Source: Flavisolibacter sp. (GTDB lineage Bacteria > Bacteroidota > Bacteroidia > Chitinophagales > Chitinophagaceae). Taken from it: DNA of 20,793 bases. Shown here piece after piece: positions 9,212-17,062 of the stretch. The translations under genes were made by a program, and so were the position numbers. Numbering within the stretch: position 1 is the first letter of the stretch; each line of letters opens with the position of its first letter. Under the pieces are notes generated by a model. That model was given only the letters and a program-made list of their open reading frames with translations. It did not search any database and was not told the DNA's origin. The stretch covers positions 1-20,793 of the forward strand of contig JAGIAB010000013.1 in NCBI GenBank assembly GCA_017745135.1, written 5' to 3'.

Positions 9212-9531
9212 ATGCAAAATACCCTCGTTGCGAGCCCTTAAGTAGCAAGGAGGTTGTGTAATAGAAAGGCCTTCGACCACGTAAAAGGTAAATTGCTATT
9301 CAAATTATAAGCCCTAAGACCAACCACCATGTATAAGGGTCGTTTGCATTCTGTTTATCGGTGATGCACATTTACAACGGCCTGCCTTACTCCATCGTCC
9401 TTTGCTGAAGATAAAAGGATAGTTAAGCTGCTTGGATCATAATTGTCTGTCCAAATGATGAATGAACAGTCGACGTAAAAGACTAACATTGATTTGGTTC
9501 AAGACGACTTCAAGTATTCTAACGTTAAGTT
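9212..9531. other. 320-base intergenic stretch between convergent genes
   Basis: The space lies between the 3' ends of the GH31 (+) and GH127 (-) genes, so termination from both sides is expected. I see one imperfect hairpin (9223-9253). A short minus-strand reading frame at 9300-9371 would encode 23 residues with a tryptophan-rich hydrophobic end. A very short inverted repeat overlaps the GH127 stop codon. I found no convincing gene, RNA or mobile-element end. Confidence 0.5.
9223..9253 (+). terminator. Weak hairpin after the GH31 gene, possible terminator
   Basis: CCTC-g-TTGC pairs with GCAA-g-GAGG across a 13-base loop, giving eight pairs with one internal G/G mismatch. It starts 12 bases after the GH31 stop codon. 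No real U-tract follows, so intrinsic termination here is doubtful. Confidence 0.25.
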
Positions 9532-12500
9532 CTATTTTAACTTGACATCCAGGTAAACAGAATGACGCCCGTATGTCTCATAGAATGGTTTAAAATCTAC
9601 TCCATCAATATTGAATTGTAATTGCCTGGGATCACCTTTAATTGATTTACTTATATCCTGGGCATCCAATGTTATTGTGCGCCATTCCTTTCTTGCTTCA
9701 GACTCCTGGGCCGCCAGCAATACCGGTCCATAAAACAGGCTGGCTATGTTCTGCTGGTCCATCACAGGATCCAGGTGAAATGTGAAAGGCATTTTCAATT
9801 CTACCACATCGCCATCTTTCCATGTGCGGCTTATTTTCAGGTAACTGCCTGGTTTAGCCTGGAGCTTTTGTTCTTTACCATTAATCTTTACAAAAAAACC
9901 TTTGGTAGCCCAGCCTGGCACACGTACATGTATATCAAATTTTCCGCTACCCTTAATTGTTAGACGGGTTTGATCTTCTTTTGGAAAACTGGTTGTCTGC
10001 TCCACGGCTACATTACGTTCTGTCCATTGCAGTGTGGAGGGTATATATAGATTGACATAGAGCGCCTGATCGTCCTTGGTCCTGAAGTAAATTGAATTTT
10101 GCAGTTTGGTACTGCTCTCTATTGCTGTACCGTTGCAACAGGTGAAACCCGTCATATTCGGATTGCCAAATTGTTTGATAGATCCTGGACGGAGCGGTAC
10201 ATGATAAGTATTGGCGGGACTATTCTCCGCTACAGAAGCGAGGATATGATTGTACAACCCACGTTCGTAATAGTCCATTAATTCTGCCCGCGGATCGAAG
10301 AGAAAGAGGTCGCCGGTCAGTTTTAGCATGTTATATGTAGCACAGGTTTCGTTTTGTCCTCCTGCGGCAAAGCCGTTCTCGTACAATGTTCCCGGTTGTG
10401 CAATAAAACATTCTGCATTATTGGGATTACGGGCACCGGCAACTCCTCCAATGCTGTACATATACTCGTTGACAGCTTTATACCAGAAGTTGTCCGCTAT
10501 TTTGTAATATTCTGGATTATTGGTAACACGATAGGTTTCGATACTTCCTACCACCTGGGGTATGTGTTGATTGGCATGCAATCCACGGAATAGATCTACA
10601 TTCTTGGCCAGCCCGCCCGAATGGGCCACGTCACCAAAGAACACCCTGATGTTGTCGAATAGTTGTGCTGTTTTCAGTTCATTGGAATTACCGGTAATCC
10701 TGTACATACGGGCCATTACCTCATTCATACCTCCAAACTCACCGGCAATGTAGGTATTCCACATCCTGATAAGTGTATCGGTTGGTAATTTGCTCAGGCG
10801 GGTATATACCCAATCACCCATGCCTGTAGCCACAGCAAGCGCTTTTTTATTTCCGCTTACTTCATATACATCCAGTAAGCCGGCTAGAATTTTATGCAAT
10901 GTATAATACGGTGCCCAAACCTGGTTTTTTTGGCCACCGTACCGGGCTCCTTTTTCCAGCATAATAAACTGGTCAGGAGGATAAGCGCTGATGAATCCTG
11001 TTCCCCAGTTCCAATAGTCGTTGCGGATGGCTGTATCGCTGAGGTCTGAATCATAAGTTGATTTTCCCGGACCTGGCGGTACTGCGACAGGATCAGACAC
11101 ATGTGCACCACCTGCTTCTTTCCCCTTTCCTGATAATTGTGATAACTCGTAAAGAGTATTCACCATGTACTCCATTTTGTTGGCGAAATTGGCCTGGAGT
11201 GTTTTGTCATATCCCGTACTGGCATAGGCTTGTGCAATAGCGGAGAGGTAATGACCTGTGGCATGACCCCTTAATTTCGTATCCCGGGTGTCCCAGACAC
11301 CTAAAGGCTTTGCTCCTTCAGGTTGTTTTTGACCAAAAGCATGGCGAAACATATAGAGAAAGGAATTGGGATCTGTTTTAGCCAATGTGGTTATAAACTT
11401 ATCACGGTTTTCAATGAACTGGGTTTCGTGTCCATGTGCATCGTTTTTTAGAGCAACCTGGTTTAAATTAAATGTCTTCAATTTCAGACCTGGTGTAGAG
11501 GGTTTATCGGATGCTGGTTTTACTGTGATAAATGCTTTTGGTTTAAAATCTGTTCCCGCAACACGTCCCGTAACGGTATAGTGTCCGGGTTTCAAAACGG
11601 TGGCGTTGTCAGTAGGAGCGGGCCAGAGTACAGCTACTTTTGGACCTTTACCTTTCAATTCATTTTTGTAAGTACCTTGTACATAAGCGGGTAACCGCGG
11701 CAGATTTCCGACTTCGGTTTCCACTTGCACGTCAGATACACTGGTTAGATAAGCGGTATAAAGTTGTGGCTCGGTTGGAGAAAATCGTTGAAGGGTATCT
11801 TCAACACGTCTACGCGTTGTATTTACCGAACCTTCATTGAGTCCTCTGCCTCTAAGGGCATTGTTATAAATGCCGGCAACCTGTCCGCTGCTTAAGGGTA
11901 TACGGTAAATACGAAAATCATGTATCATGGCATTGAGATAGGGGTCTCCCGCTGATAGAGATTTCCCGATGTAAAGAAGTTTTTCTTCGCCTTGCTGGCC
12001 GAATACTTCTGTCAACTCCCGTGGAATATCTTTAGAATCACCCACAGGCTTACTATCTACATAGGTGGTAACTGACTTTGAAGGAACATCGATCACAATA
12101 GTCAAATGAACCCACTTATTCAATTCTATAGCCGGAGCAACTGTGCTCTTGTAATTTGTTTTTCCCGTTGTTAATAAAGCCTGGTAGCCTTCCTGGGCAT
12201 TCGTTCCAACAGGAGCTGCAAAAAAATGTTTGGTGGCATCTTTTCCAAAATCAAAAAAACGCTGGCCGGGTTGTTTTGAACGCAGGTAGATCCATCCGGA
12301 TATACTGAGTGATTCCAGGTCTGTTAATGCTTCTGCCGGGAGGGTTACAAAAACATTGTTCTCCCCGGAAAGCGACAAAACTCTTCCGAACATGTTGTCA
12401 CTTACAAATGTCGCTTCGGCGCCTCCAAATCTTGCGTGCAAATTATTTCGTGACCAGTCTCTAAGATCACCATTAAATATATAGCGGGCAATCAATCCTG

Positions 12501-12609
12501 TTTCACCAATGCCGTCCAATATCTGGTCCTGAGCCTGAACGGTGCTAACACTTTGTATTAAAACAGCAAAAGACAATATGACGCGTAGGAATCCTTTATT
12601 CATTTTCAT
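9532..12609 (-). CDS. Secreted multidomain GH127-type beta-L-arabinofuranosidase with LamG-like and Ig-like domains
   Basis: The 1025-residue protein starts with a signal peptide (about 1-26, cut near VQA). Residues about 37-250 form a concanavalin/LamG-like module (GLIARYIFNGDLRDWSRNN, then SISGWIYLRS). Residues about 290-365 resemble a bacterial Ig-like domain (PGHYTVTGRVAGTDFKP). From about 377 onward it matches the GH127/DUF1680 (alpha/alpha)6 barrel, with RGHATGHYLSA (448-457), NETCATYNMLK (Glu754, Cys756) and a Cys-Cys pair at 824-825 in TCCNGT. In characterised GH127 enzymes a glutamate, a cysteine of ETC and a CC pair coordinate zinc, and one cysteine is the nucleophile, so the active site appears intact. 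The family removes beta-L-arabinofuranose, for example from hydroxyproline-linked oligosaccharides of extensins. The gene is convergent with the GH31 gene and has its own upstream region. Family is firm; substrate is inferred. Confidence 0.88.
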   Translation of the reverse strand: MKMNKGFLRVILSFAVLIQSVSTVQAQDQILDGIGETGLIARYIFNGDLRDWSRNNLHARFGGAEATFVSDNMFGRVLSLSGENNVFVTLPAEALTDLESLSISGWIYLRSKQPGQRFFDFGKDATKHFFAAPVGTNAQEGYQALLTTGKTNYKSTVAPAIELNKWVHLTIVIDVPSKSVTTYVDSKPVGDSKDIPRELTEVFGQQGEEKLLYIGKSLSAGDPYLNAMIHDFRIYRIPLSSGQVAGIYNNALRGRGLNEGSVNTTRRRVEDTLQRFSPTEPQLYTAYLTSVSDVQVETEVGNLPRLPAYVQGTYKNELKGKGPKVAVLWPAPTDNATVLKPGHYTVTGRVAGTDFKPKAFITVKPASDKPSTPGLKLKTFNLNQVALKNDAHGHETQFIENRDKFITTLAKTDPNSFLYMFRHAFGQKQPEGAKPLGVWDTRDTKLRGHATGHYLSAIAQAYASTGYDKTLQANFANKMEYMVNTLYELSQLSGKGKEAGGAHVSDPVAVPPGPGKSTYDSDLSDTAIRNDYWNWGTGFISAYPPDQFIMLEKGARYGGQKNQVWAPYYTLHKILAGLLDVYEVSGNKKALAVATGMGDWVYTRLSKLPTDTLIRMWNTYIAGEFGGMNEVMARMYRITGNSNELKTAQLFDNIRVFFGDVAHSGGLAKNVDLFRGLHANQHIPQVVGSIETYRVTNNPEYYKIADNFWYKAVNEYMYSIGGVAGARNPNNAECFIAQPGTLYENGFAAGGQNETCATYNMLKLTGDLFLFDPRAELMDYYERGLYNHILASVAENSPANTYHVPLRPGSIKQFGNPNMTGFTCCNGTAIESSTKLQNSIYFRTKDDQALYVNLYIPSTLQWTERNVAVEQTTSFPKEDQTRLTIKGSGKFDIHVRVPGWATKGFFVKINGKEQKLQAKPGSYLKISRTWKDGDVVELKMPFTFHLDPVMDQQNIASLFYGPVLLAAQESEARKEWRTITLDAQDISKSIKGDPRQLQFNIDGVDFKPFYETYGRHSVYLDVKLK

Positions 12610-12621
12610 ATTTCAATCGTT

Positions 12622-12643
12622 TTGATCGATGATCTTAGATCAA
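12622..12643. promoter_or_regulatory. Inverted repeat in the leader of the GH127 gene
   Basis: TTGATC and GATCAA are perfect inverted arms separated by 10 bases, 13 bases upstream of the GH127 start codon. The arrangement could be an operator or a small leader hairpin. No U-tract adjoins it. Chance occurrence in AT-rich DNA is possible. Confidence 0.3.
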
Positions 12644-12765
12644 TCAAATTCTTTAGTAACAATAACAATATAGCCGGAAAAGAGGAGATAAATTTAAAGG
12701 GCATTGAACAGTTTCAATGAACCTATTTTACCTAATACTCAAATGATATTAACAGGTATGCTTTC

Positions 12766-12773
12766 CAAAACTA
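12766..12773 (-). promoter_or_regulatory. Candidate -7 element for the GH127 gene
   Basis: Read on the minus strand the site is TAGTTTTG, an exact match to the Bacteroidota -7 consensus TAnnTTTG. No TTG was found at the usual upstream distance, and it would leave a leader of about 150 bases, so support is modest. The remaining 12610-12897 gap shows only this site, the inverted repeat nearer the gene and the terminator of the next operon. Confidence 0.3.
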
Positions 12774-12860
12774 AAGATGTATTGGGTATAATCTTGTTGA
12801 AGACACAATGTTTTATGAAACTTTCTATCGGGAAATATCTAAATGGCTATGCTTTTTAAT

Positions 12861-12887
12861 AAAAAATCCCTGACTGCTCAGGGGTTT
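12861..12887 (-). terminator. Intrinsic terminator of the small-gene operon
   Basis: On the minus strand AAACCCCTGA pairs with TCAGGGATTT around the loop GCAG, giving a ten-pair stem with one G-U pair, followed by a run of six T. The stem begins 10 bases after the stop codon of the 123-residue secreted protein. Stem, short loop, U-tract and position all fit Rho-independent termination. Confidence 0.85.
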
Positions 12888-12897
12888 AAAATAATAA

Positions 12898-13269
12898 TTA
12901 CCACCAGACCAGTTGAATGTCATAGATGTTCCCTTCCCAACTGTGCTCATTGTCATAATAAGAATCATAAAAACTTACATCTACATATTGATAGTCCCCT
13001 CCATCGTAAGTAGAATTTGTAACGATATTATCCATGTAATCGCCGGTATAATATTCCCTGATGGCAGTTATTTCTGTTCTTAGATCATTGAAAAAAATTA
13101 AAAAATGCACTCCTTCTGACTGCATGTGAGCATACCAGTATCCATCAGAGGACATGGCGGCACCTGTTTGAACTAGTTTCAGTTTATTGTTTGATCTTAC
13201 ACCAAAAGATTGAAAGGTTGTGCTTAGTAGTAGCAGGCATAAACCGAAAGCAATGGTTTTTAATTTCAT
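12898..13269 (-). CDS. Small secreted protein of unknown function
   Basis: I do not recognise this 123-residue protein. It has a clear signal peptide (hydrophobic run about 5-20, possible cut near residue 23). The mature part of about 100 residues is unusually rich in tyrosine, tryptophan, aspartate and asparagine (for example SSDGYWYAHM, YDGGDYQYVDVSFYDSYYDN) and ends in LVWW. The alternation of aromatic and polar residues suggests a compact beta fold. The ATG at 13269 is the natural start because the signal peptide begins there. It is the last gene before a strong terminator and lies 114 bases downstream of a two-helix membrane protein on the same strand. It may share its transcript or have its own promoter. 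No function can be assigned. Confidence 0.7.
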   Translation of the reverse strand: MKLKTIAFGLCLLLLSTTFQSFGVRSNNKLKLVQTGAAMSSDGYWYAHMQSEGVHFLIFFNDLRTEITAIREYYTGDYMDNIVTNSTYDGGDYQYVDVSFYDSYYDNEHSWEGNIYDIQLVWW

Positions 13270-13383
13270 GATGATTTAGTTTGGTATAAAACTATTTCAC
13301 CTTTTAGATTAGTAGTACAAAGAATTTAGCGCATACTAACAGGAAATTATCTTTAAGCGAAGTCCTTTAGAATATCAATCATC

Positions 13384-13575
13384 CTAAGTTTTTTTAACCA
13401 GGTATGCAGAAACACAAAAACAAACTCCTGCAAGAAAGCCTGTGATAATGATTCCGTAAGGGGCAAAGACAGGAAATGTTCCCATCGAAAAAGGTTTTGC
13501 ACTCAAATAAATTGATAGCAGTGCAAAGAAGACTCCCATGAAGAAATAGATGTAGACGAATGTGTTTGAGTTCAT
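13384..13575 (-). CDS. Small two-helix membrane protein of unknown function
   Basis: The 63-residue protein is almost entirely two hydrophobic segments (about 6-24 and 38-60) joined by a short loop with a few polar residues and prolines, and ends in a basic LVKKT tail. It is therefore an inner-membrane protein with both ends probably on the same side. I chose the ATG at 13575, 26 bases after the preceding stop, because the first helix starts right after it. An alternative GTG at 13605 would overlap that stop codon (GTGA) and add ten polar residues; translational coupling through it cannot be excluded. The gene follows two paralogous secreted-protein genes and precedes another secreted protein. 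I recognise no family. Two-helix proteins of this size have many possible roles, so no function is proposed. Confidence 0.6.
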   Translation of the reverse strand: MNSNTFVYIYFFMGVFFALLSIYLSAKPFSMGTFPVFAPYGIIITGFLAGVCFCVSAYLVKKT

Positions 13576-13601
13576 AATATTTTTATTACGAAGAGTGCTG
13601 G

Positions 13602-14405
13602 TCACTTTTTGTTGTAATAATCATTACTATAAGTATCCATTGGTTTAGCTAATTCAGCTAGCGGGACATTATATTTTTTAGGCGCATCAGTTGGAATTGT
13701 AAAAAGTTCATCGCTCAATTCTATTTCTTTCAATTCAGTTATACGGATATTACCGAAGGCTTGAAACTCACCTGTTACAGGATGTGTTATTCTGACGTCA
13801 ATAGATAGAATAGGGTATGGAAAAAGCGGCACCATACAATTTATAGGGGATTTTACTTTCAAAGGTTCCTTTGTGTATCTGAAGTAGTTGGTATCACCTT
13901 TATATATCCATTGGGCAGTATAACAATTTTTTCCCAAAATCATCTGTGGTGGAACATCAGATACGAACTGAAAAGAGACATCCTTTTTTTGGTTTTTTGG
14001 TTTATAGAAAGCTTCTTCAAAGTGCTTATCCAACGTGTCGATACAAACAAACAATTGGCTATCCTTGCAGAAAGTAATGGCCTGTTGTTTTTCCAGATCA
14101 ATTAAATATATAGGGTGTACAAGTGTTGCTGTAAATGTGGTATGAACAGTGAGTTCCCCGTCCTTTATTGAGTCTTTTTTAGAAGGGTTCTTTTTATTAA
14201 CTACGCTATCTCTTCTTAATACTTTATCGCCTTTTATAAAGTAACGATAGTTCTTCATGAGATGTTCTTTCCGAACTGAATCGCCAAGCGACTTAGCGTA
14301 AATTTCTACTGTAACGATTCCTTCTCCCTGTGAATGATCTTGTGCACCTGTTGAAACTGCAAGAACTAAGGGTAATATCATAATTAGTTTTTGTGGCAAT
14401 GTCAT
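13602..14405 (-). CDS. Secreted protein of unknown function, paralogue of the upstream gene (GLPGLI/DUF4412-like?)
   Basis: The 267-residue product has a signal peptide (about 1-21, cut near GAQ) and then SQGEG. It aligns along its length with the product of the adjacent upstream gene, which starts 27 bases before this one. Shared blocks include YRYFIKG (54-60), VHPIYLIDLEKQQA (97-109), DTLDKHFEE (123-131), CYTAQWIYKGD (161-171), YFRYTKEPL and FPYPILS. Near the C-terminus ITELKEIEL (222-230) and IPTDAPKKYNV resemble the end of Bacteroidota periplasmic proteins such as GLPGLI or DUF4412 types, which fold as an open lipoprotein-carrier-like beta sheet; this family link is uncertain. Export to the periplasm or outer face is likely. 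This copy has lost some residues and gained a lysine/aspartate-rich insert at about 71-82 relative to its sister. No catalytic motif is visible. Confidence 0.75.
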   Translation of the reverse strand: MTLPQKLIMILPLVLAVSTGAQDHSQGEGIVTVEIYAKSLGDSVRKEHLMKNYRYFIKGDKVLRRDSVVNKKNPSKKDSIKDGELTVHTTFTATLVHPIYLIDLEKQQAITFCKDSQLFVCIDTLDKHFEEAFYKPKNQKKDVSFQFVSDVPPQMILGKNCYTAQWIYKGDTNYFRYTKEPLKVKSPINCMVPLFPYPILSIDVRITHPVTGEFQAFGNIRITELKEIELSDELFTIPTDAPKKYNVPLAELAKPMDTYSNDYYNKK

Positions 14406-14432
14406 ATAAGATCATTTCAGGTTTAGATTTGA

Positions 14433-15257
14433 CTAGTCGTACCAGAATTCCAAACCATTTAAATCTCTAGAAGGGACGTTATATTTTTTTATGGCATCTT
14501 TCGGGATTACGAACAGATCATCCGGCAACTTTAGTTCCTTCAGTTCAGTAATCTCAATAGTTACATTGGCTTCCGGTTCTCCTGTTTTGTACTTGGTTGA
14601 TTTTGCATCCAAAGAAAGAATGGGATAAGGAAAATCAGGTAAGTATCTGTTCAGAGGAGATTTGACTGTTAAGGGTTCTTTTGTGTACCTAAAGTAATTG
14701 GAGTCTCCTTTGTATATCCATTGGGCTGTATAACAAGTTTTCCCTTGAATAATCTGAGGCAGAATGTTAGGCATAAAGCGAAAGGAAGCTTCTTTATAAC
14801 GTTTTTCAAATTTGGGTTTGTATAACACTTCCTCGAAATGATTGTCCAGCGTATCAACAGAAATATGCAATTGGCTATCAGGCTTATAAAATGTAAATGC
14901 CTGCTGCTTATCCAGGTCAATTATATAGATGGGATGAACTAGCCTGGCAGAAAATGAAGTAATGATTTTTTTATTCTGAAATGTCGAAGTATCTCGTACT
15001 GCCGGTTGCGATCTTTCTTGTGGGAGAATGCTATCTTTTCTCAGGATTTTAGTGCCTTTTATAAAGTAGCGATAGCTTTTCATTGCAGCATTGTTACTGT
15101 AATTTGTATCACCAAGCGGTCTGAAATATAGAACGACTGTAACGACTCCCTCTCCTTGAGAATTATTTTGTGCTTGTATGCCAAAAGCAAGAGTTAATAA
15201 AAAAGAAGAAAGGGTTAGTTTTTGAAAAGAGCGCATACAGAACGACAGTTTTTTCAT
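14433..15257 (-). CDS. Secreted protein of unknown function, paralogue of the downstream gene (GLPGLI/DUF4412-like?)
   Basis: The 274-residue protein has a signal peptide ending near IQAQ (residues 27-30), followed by NNSQGEG as in its paralogue. The annotated ATG gives a seven-residue extension; an in-frame ATG at residue 8 (position 15236) gives a more compact signal peptide and may be the true start. Conserved blocks shared with the next gene include SYRYFIKG (61-68), LVHPIYIIDLDKQQAFTF, DTLDNHFEE and CYTAQWIYKGDSNYFRYTKE (175-194). In the 27-residue ungapped block beginning at CYTAQW, 25 residues are identical between the two. This marks a tandem duplication followed by moderate divergence elsewhere. 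It is probably the first gene of a small operon ending at the 12861-12887 terminator. Function unknown; a periplasmic ligand-holding or structural role is only a guess. Confidence 0.75.
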   Translation of the reverse strand: MKKLSFCMRSFQKLTLSSFLLTLAFGIQAQNNSQGEGVVTVVLYFRPLGDTNYSNNAAMKSYRYFIKGTKILRKDSILPQERSQPAVRDTSTFQNKKIITSFSARLVHPIYIIDLDKQQAFTFYKPDSQLHISVDTLDNHFEEVLYKPKFEKRYKEASFRFMPNILPQIIQGKTCYTAQWIYKGDSNYFRYTKEPLTVKSPLNRYLPDFPYPILSLDAKSTKYKTGEPEANVTIEITELKELKLPDDLFVIPKDAIKKYNVPSRDLNGLEFWYD

Positions 15258-15392
15258 ACGCTGGTACTCTTATTACATAATTCTTATGCAATATATAGAT
15301 TAAGTTACTTTGACCAGGGACTTGAAATTTTTAGTGTAAGATTTTGTACGACTTGCATTAAAATTGTGGAGGTCGATATTTCAAACATGAAT

Positions 15393-16976
15393 TTAAAATG
15401 CTCCCGGAACTTTTATTTCAAACCCGCTCTTTGCTTTTTCATCTGCCACCATCTTCTTTACATCTGCCAATAACTTTTTAGCATCATAAATAATTCCGTC
15501 CTTGATGGTGTATTTAACGCCGCCAACACGTACCACTTCATTCTTTTCATTTAGGCGAATAGTGCCAATTCCATACAACACTTTAAAATCTTCTAATGGA
15601 TTTTGATCAACAATTACAAAATCAGCCACCTTGCCAATTTCAACTGAACCAATTAAAGAATCCATTCCCAACGCCTGTGCGCCATTGAGTGTAGCTGCCC
15701 GGATGACTTCTAATGGATGAAAGCCAGCTTCTTGTAAGAGTTCCATTTCGCGGGGATAATTGAAGCCATACAAATTGTATAAGTACGCTGCATCTGTTCC
15801 GATGGTTACACGTCCACCACGGTTCTTGTATTCATTTACAAAATCCATCCACAGCCTGAAGTTTTCTTTCCAGTTAATCTCCTGTGTTGATCCCCAGGAA
15901 TGCCAGTAAGAACCATGTGCTGTACGGCTGGGCTCATAAAATTTCCAGACAGATGGCAGTGTGTATTCTTTATGCCATTCGAGGTTTATGGCCCGCATTA
16001 AATCTCTATTGGCTTCATAGGCAACAAAGGTTGGATCAAGTGTAAAGTCCAGTTTCAACATCTGGTCAATCGTTTCCTTCCACTTTGGAGAACCTTTCTT
16101 TGCTGTTTGCCTCCAAAGTTTTCCTGCTTCATTAAAGCGGTCCTGCTCATTGGAGTAATTATAGTCGGCGGGATAGTTTTGCACCGTTTGATTTTCAAAC
16201 ATAGCTTCAGGTAAACCATACCAATGCTCCATAGTGGTTAGTCCGGCATAAGCACTGTTCAGCGCATTCCACCGTGTAACATTTAATTGGGCATGGTGAC
16301 AGGCGGAACGTAATCCCAATTTTTTATTTTCCTGCAAAGCTGCTAACATCACATCAGGAGCCGCGCCAAAAAATTTAATTCCGTCTGCGCCTTTCTTGGC
16401 ATTCTCTCTCACCCATTGTCTTGCCTGTTCTGCTGTGCTAATCGGAGTCTTGCTTCCCTGCCCGAAAACGGTGTACGCTTTAATGCGTGGAGCTGTAATC
16501 AAATTCTGTTCACTCTTTTTCTTTTGATCTAATGTCCAGTCCAAACCATTGCCGCATAAAGGATCACGAATGGTAGTGATCCCGTGTGCCATCCAGAGCT
16601 TAAAAACATATTCGGCCGGAGTTCCCTGTTCGGTTCCACCAATATGACCATGCATATCAACAAATCCCGGAAGCAGGTACATTCCTTCCGCATTTAATTC
16701 TTTGCCTCCTGGTTTTAGTTTCGGGCGATTGCTTGCGCTGATCGGAACTCCCGGAGCACCAACATTTATAATATCAATTATCCGGTTCTTTTCAACCACA
16801 ATATCCATTGGCCCGATGGGCGGTGCGCCGGTGCTGTTGATGAGTGTAACTCCGCGAATGATCAATTGCTCCCATGGCCCTTCGCCTTCTTTTACTTCGG
16901 GAGCTTTGGGAATCTGTGCTTTGCAAAAAGTAAATGCAAATAAAATAATGCTGAAACTAATAAATGATTTGAACAT
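15393..16976 (-). CDS. Secreted metal-dependent amidohydrolase (imidazolonepropionase/prolidase-like)
   Basis: The 527-residue protein carries a signal peptide (about 1-20, cut near CKA) and then an amidohydrolase-superfamily barrel. Visible metal-site motifs are MHGH (His109, His111), IKFFG with a lysine at 201 that may be the carboxylated bridge, CHHAQ (His227/228), MEHWYG (His251) and GTDAAYL (Asp395). The C-terminal LIGSVEIGKVADFVIVDQNPL is the usual composite beta domain. Members of this branch (COG1228) include imidazolonepropionases, prolidases and other dipeptidases, and export argues against histidine breakdown. The substrate may thus be a peptide, a cyclic amide or a cell-wall compound. 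It follows the Asp-box protein gene on the same strand after 86 bases with no terminator between, so co-transcription is likely. Family firm, substrate unknown. Confidence 0.88.
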   Translation of the reverse strand: MFKSFISFSIILFAFTFCKAQIPKAPEVKEGEGPWEQLIIRGVTLINSTGAPPIGPMDIVVEKNRIIDIINVGAPGVPISASNRPKLKPGGKELNAEGMYLLPGFVDMHGHIGGTEQGTPAEYVFKLWMAHGITTIRDPLCGNGLDWTLDQKKKSEQNLITAPRIKAYTVFGQGSKTPISTAEQARQWVRENAKKGADGIKFFGAAPDVMLAALQENKKLGLRSACHHAQLNVTRWNALNSAYAGLTTMEHWYGLPEAMFENQTVQNYPADYNYSNEQDRFNEAGKLWRQTAKKGSPKWKETIDQMLKLDFTLDPTFVAYEANRDLMRAINLEWHKEYTLPSVWKFYEPSRTAHGSYWHSWGSTQEINWKENFRLWMDFVNEYKNRGGRVTIGTDAAYLYNLYGFNYPREMELLQEAGFHPLEVIRAATLNGAQALGMDSLIGSVEIGKVADFVIVDQNPLEDFKVLYGIGTIRLNEKNEVVRVGGVKYTIKDGIIYDAKKLLADVKKMVADEKAKSGFEIKVPGAF

Positions 16977-17062
16977 GGTTGTTGGTTATAGTAATATGTC
17001 AATTCCTGAAACAATAAACCAGGAAATCAATTTGTGTAATGGTCTGAATTTCGTTTCATGTT

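Noticed and set aside
4020..12609. Canonical Sus-type polysaccharide utilisation locus
   Set aside because: No SusC/SusD pair, no hybrid two-component regulator and no anti-sigma/sigma pair is present in the window.
12844..13014. Short plus-strand frame running into the 123-residue gene
   Set aside because: It spans the terminator and the antisense of a gene with a clear signal peptide.
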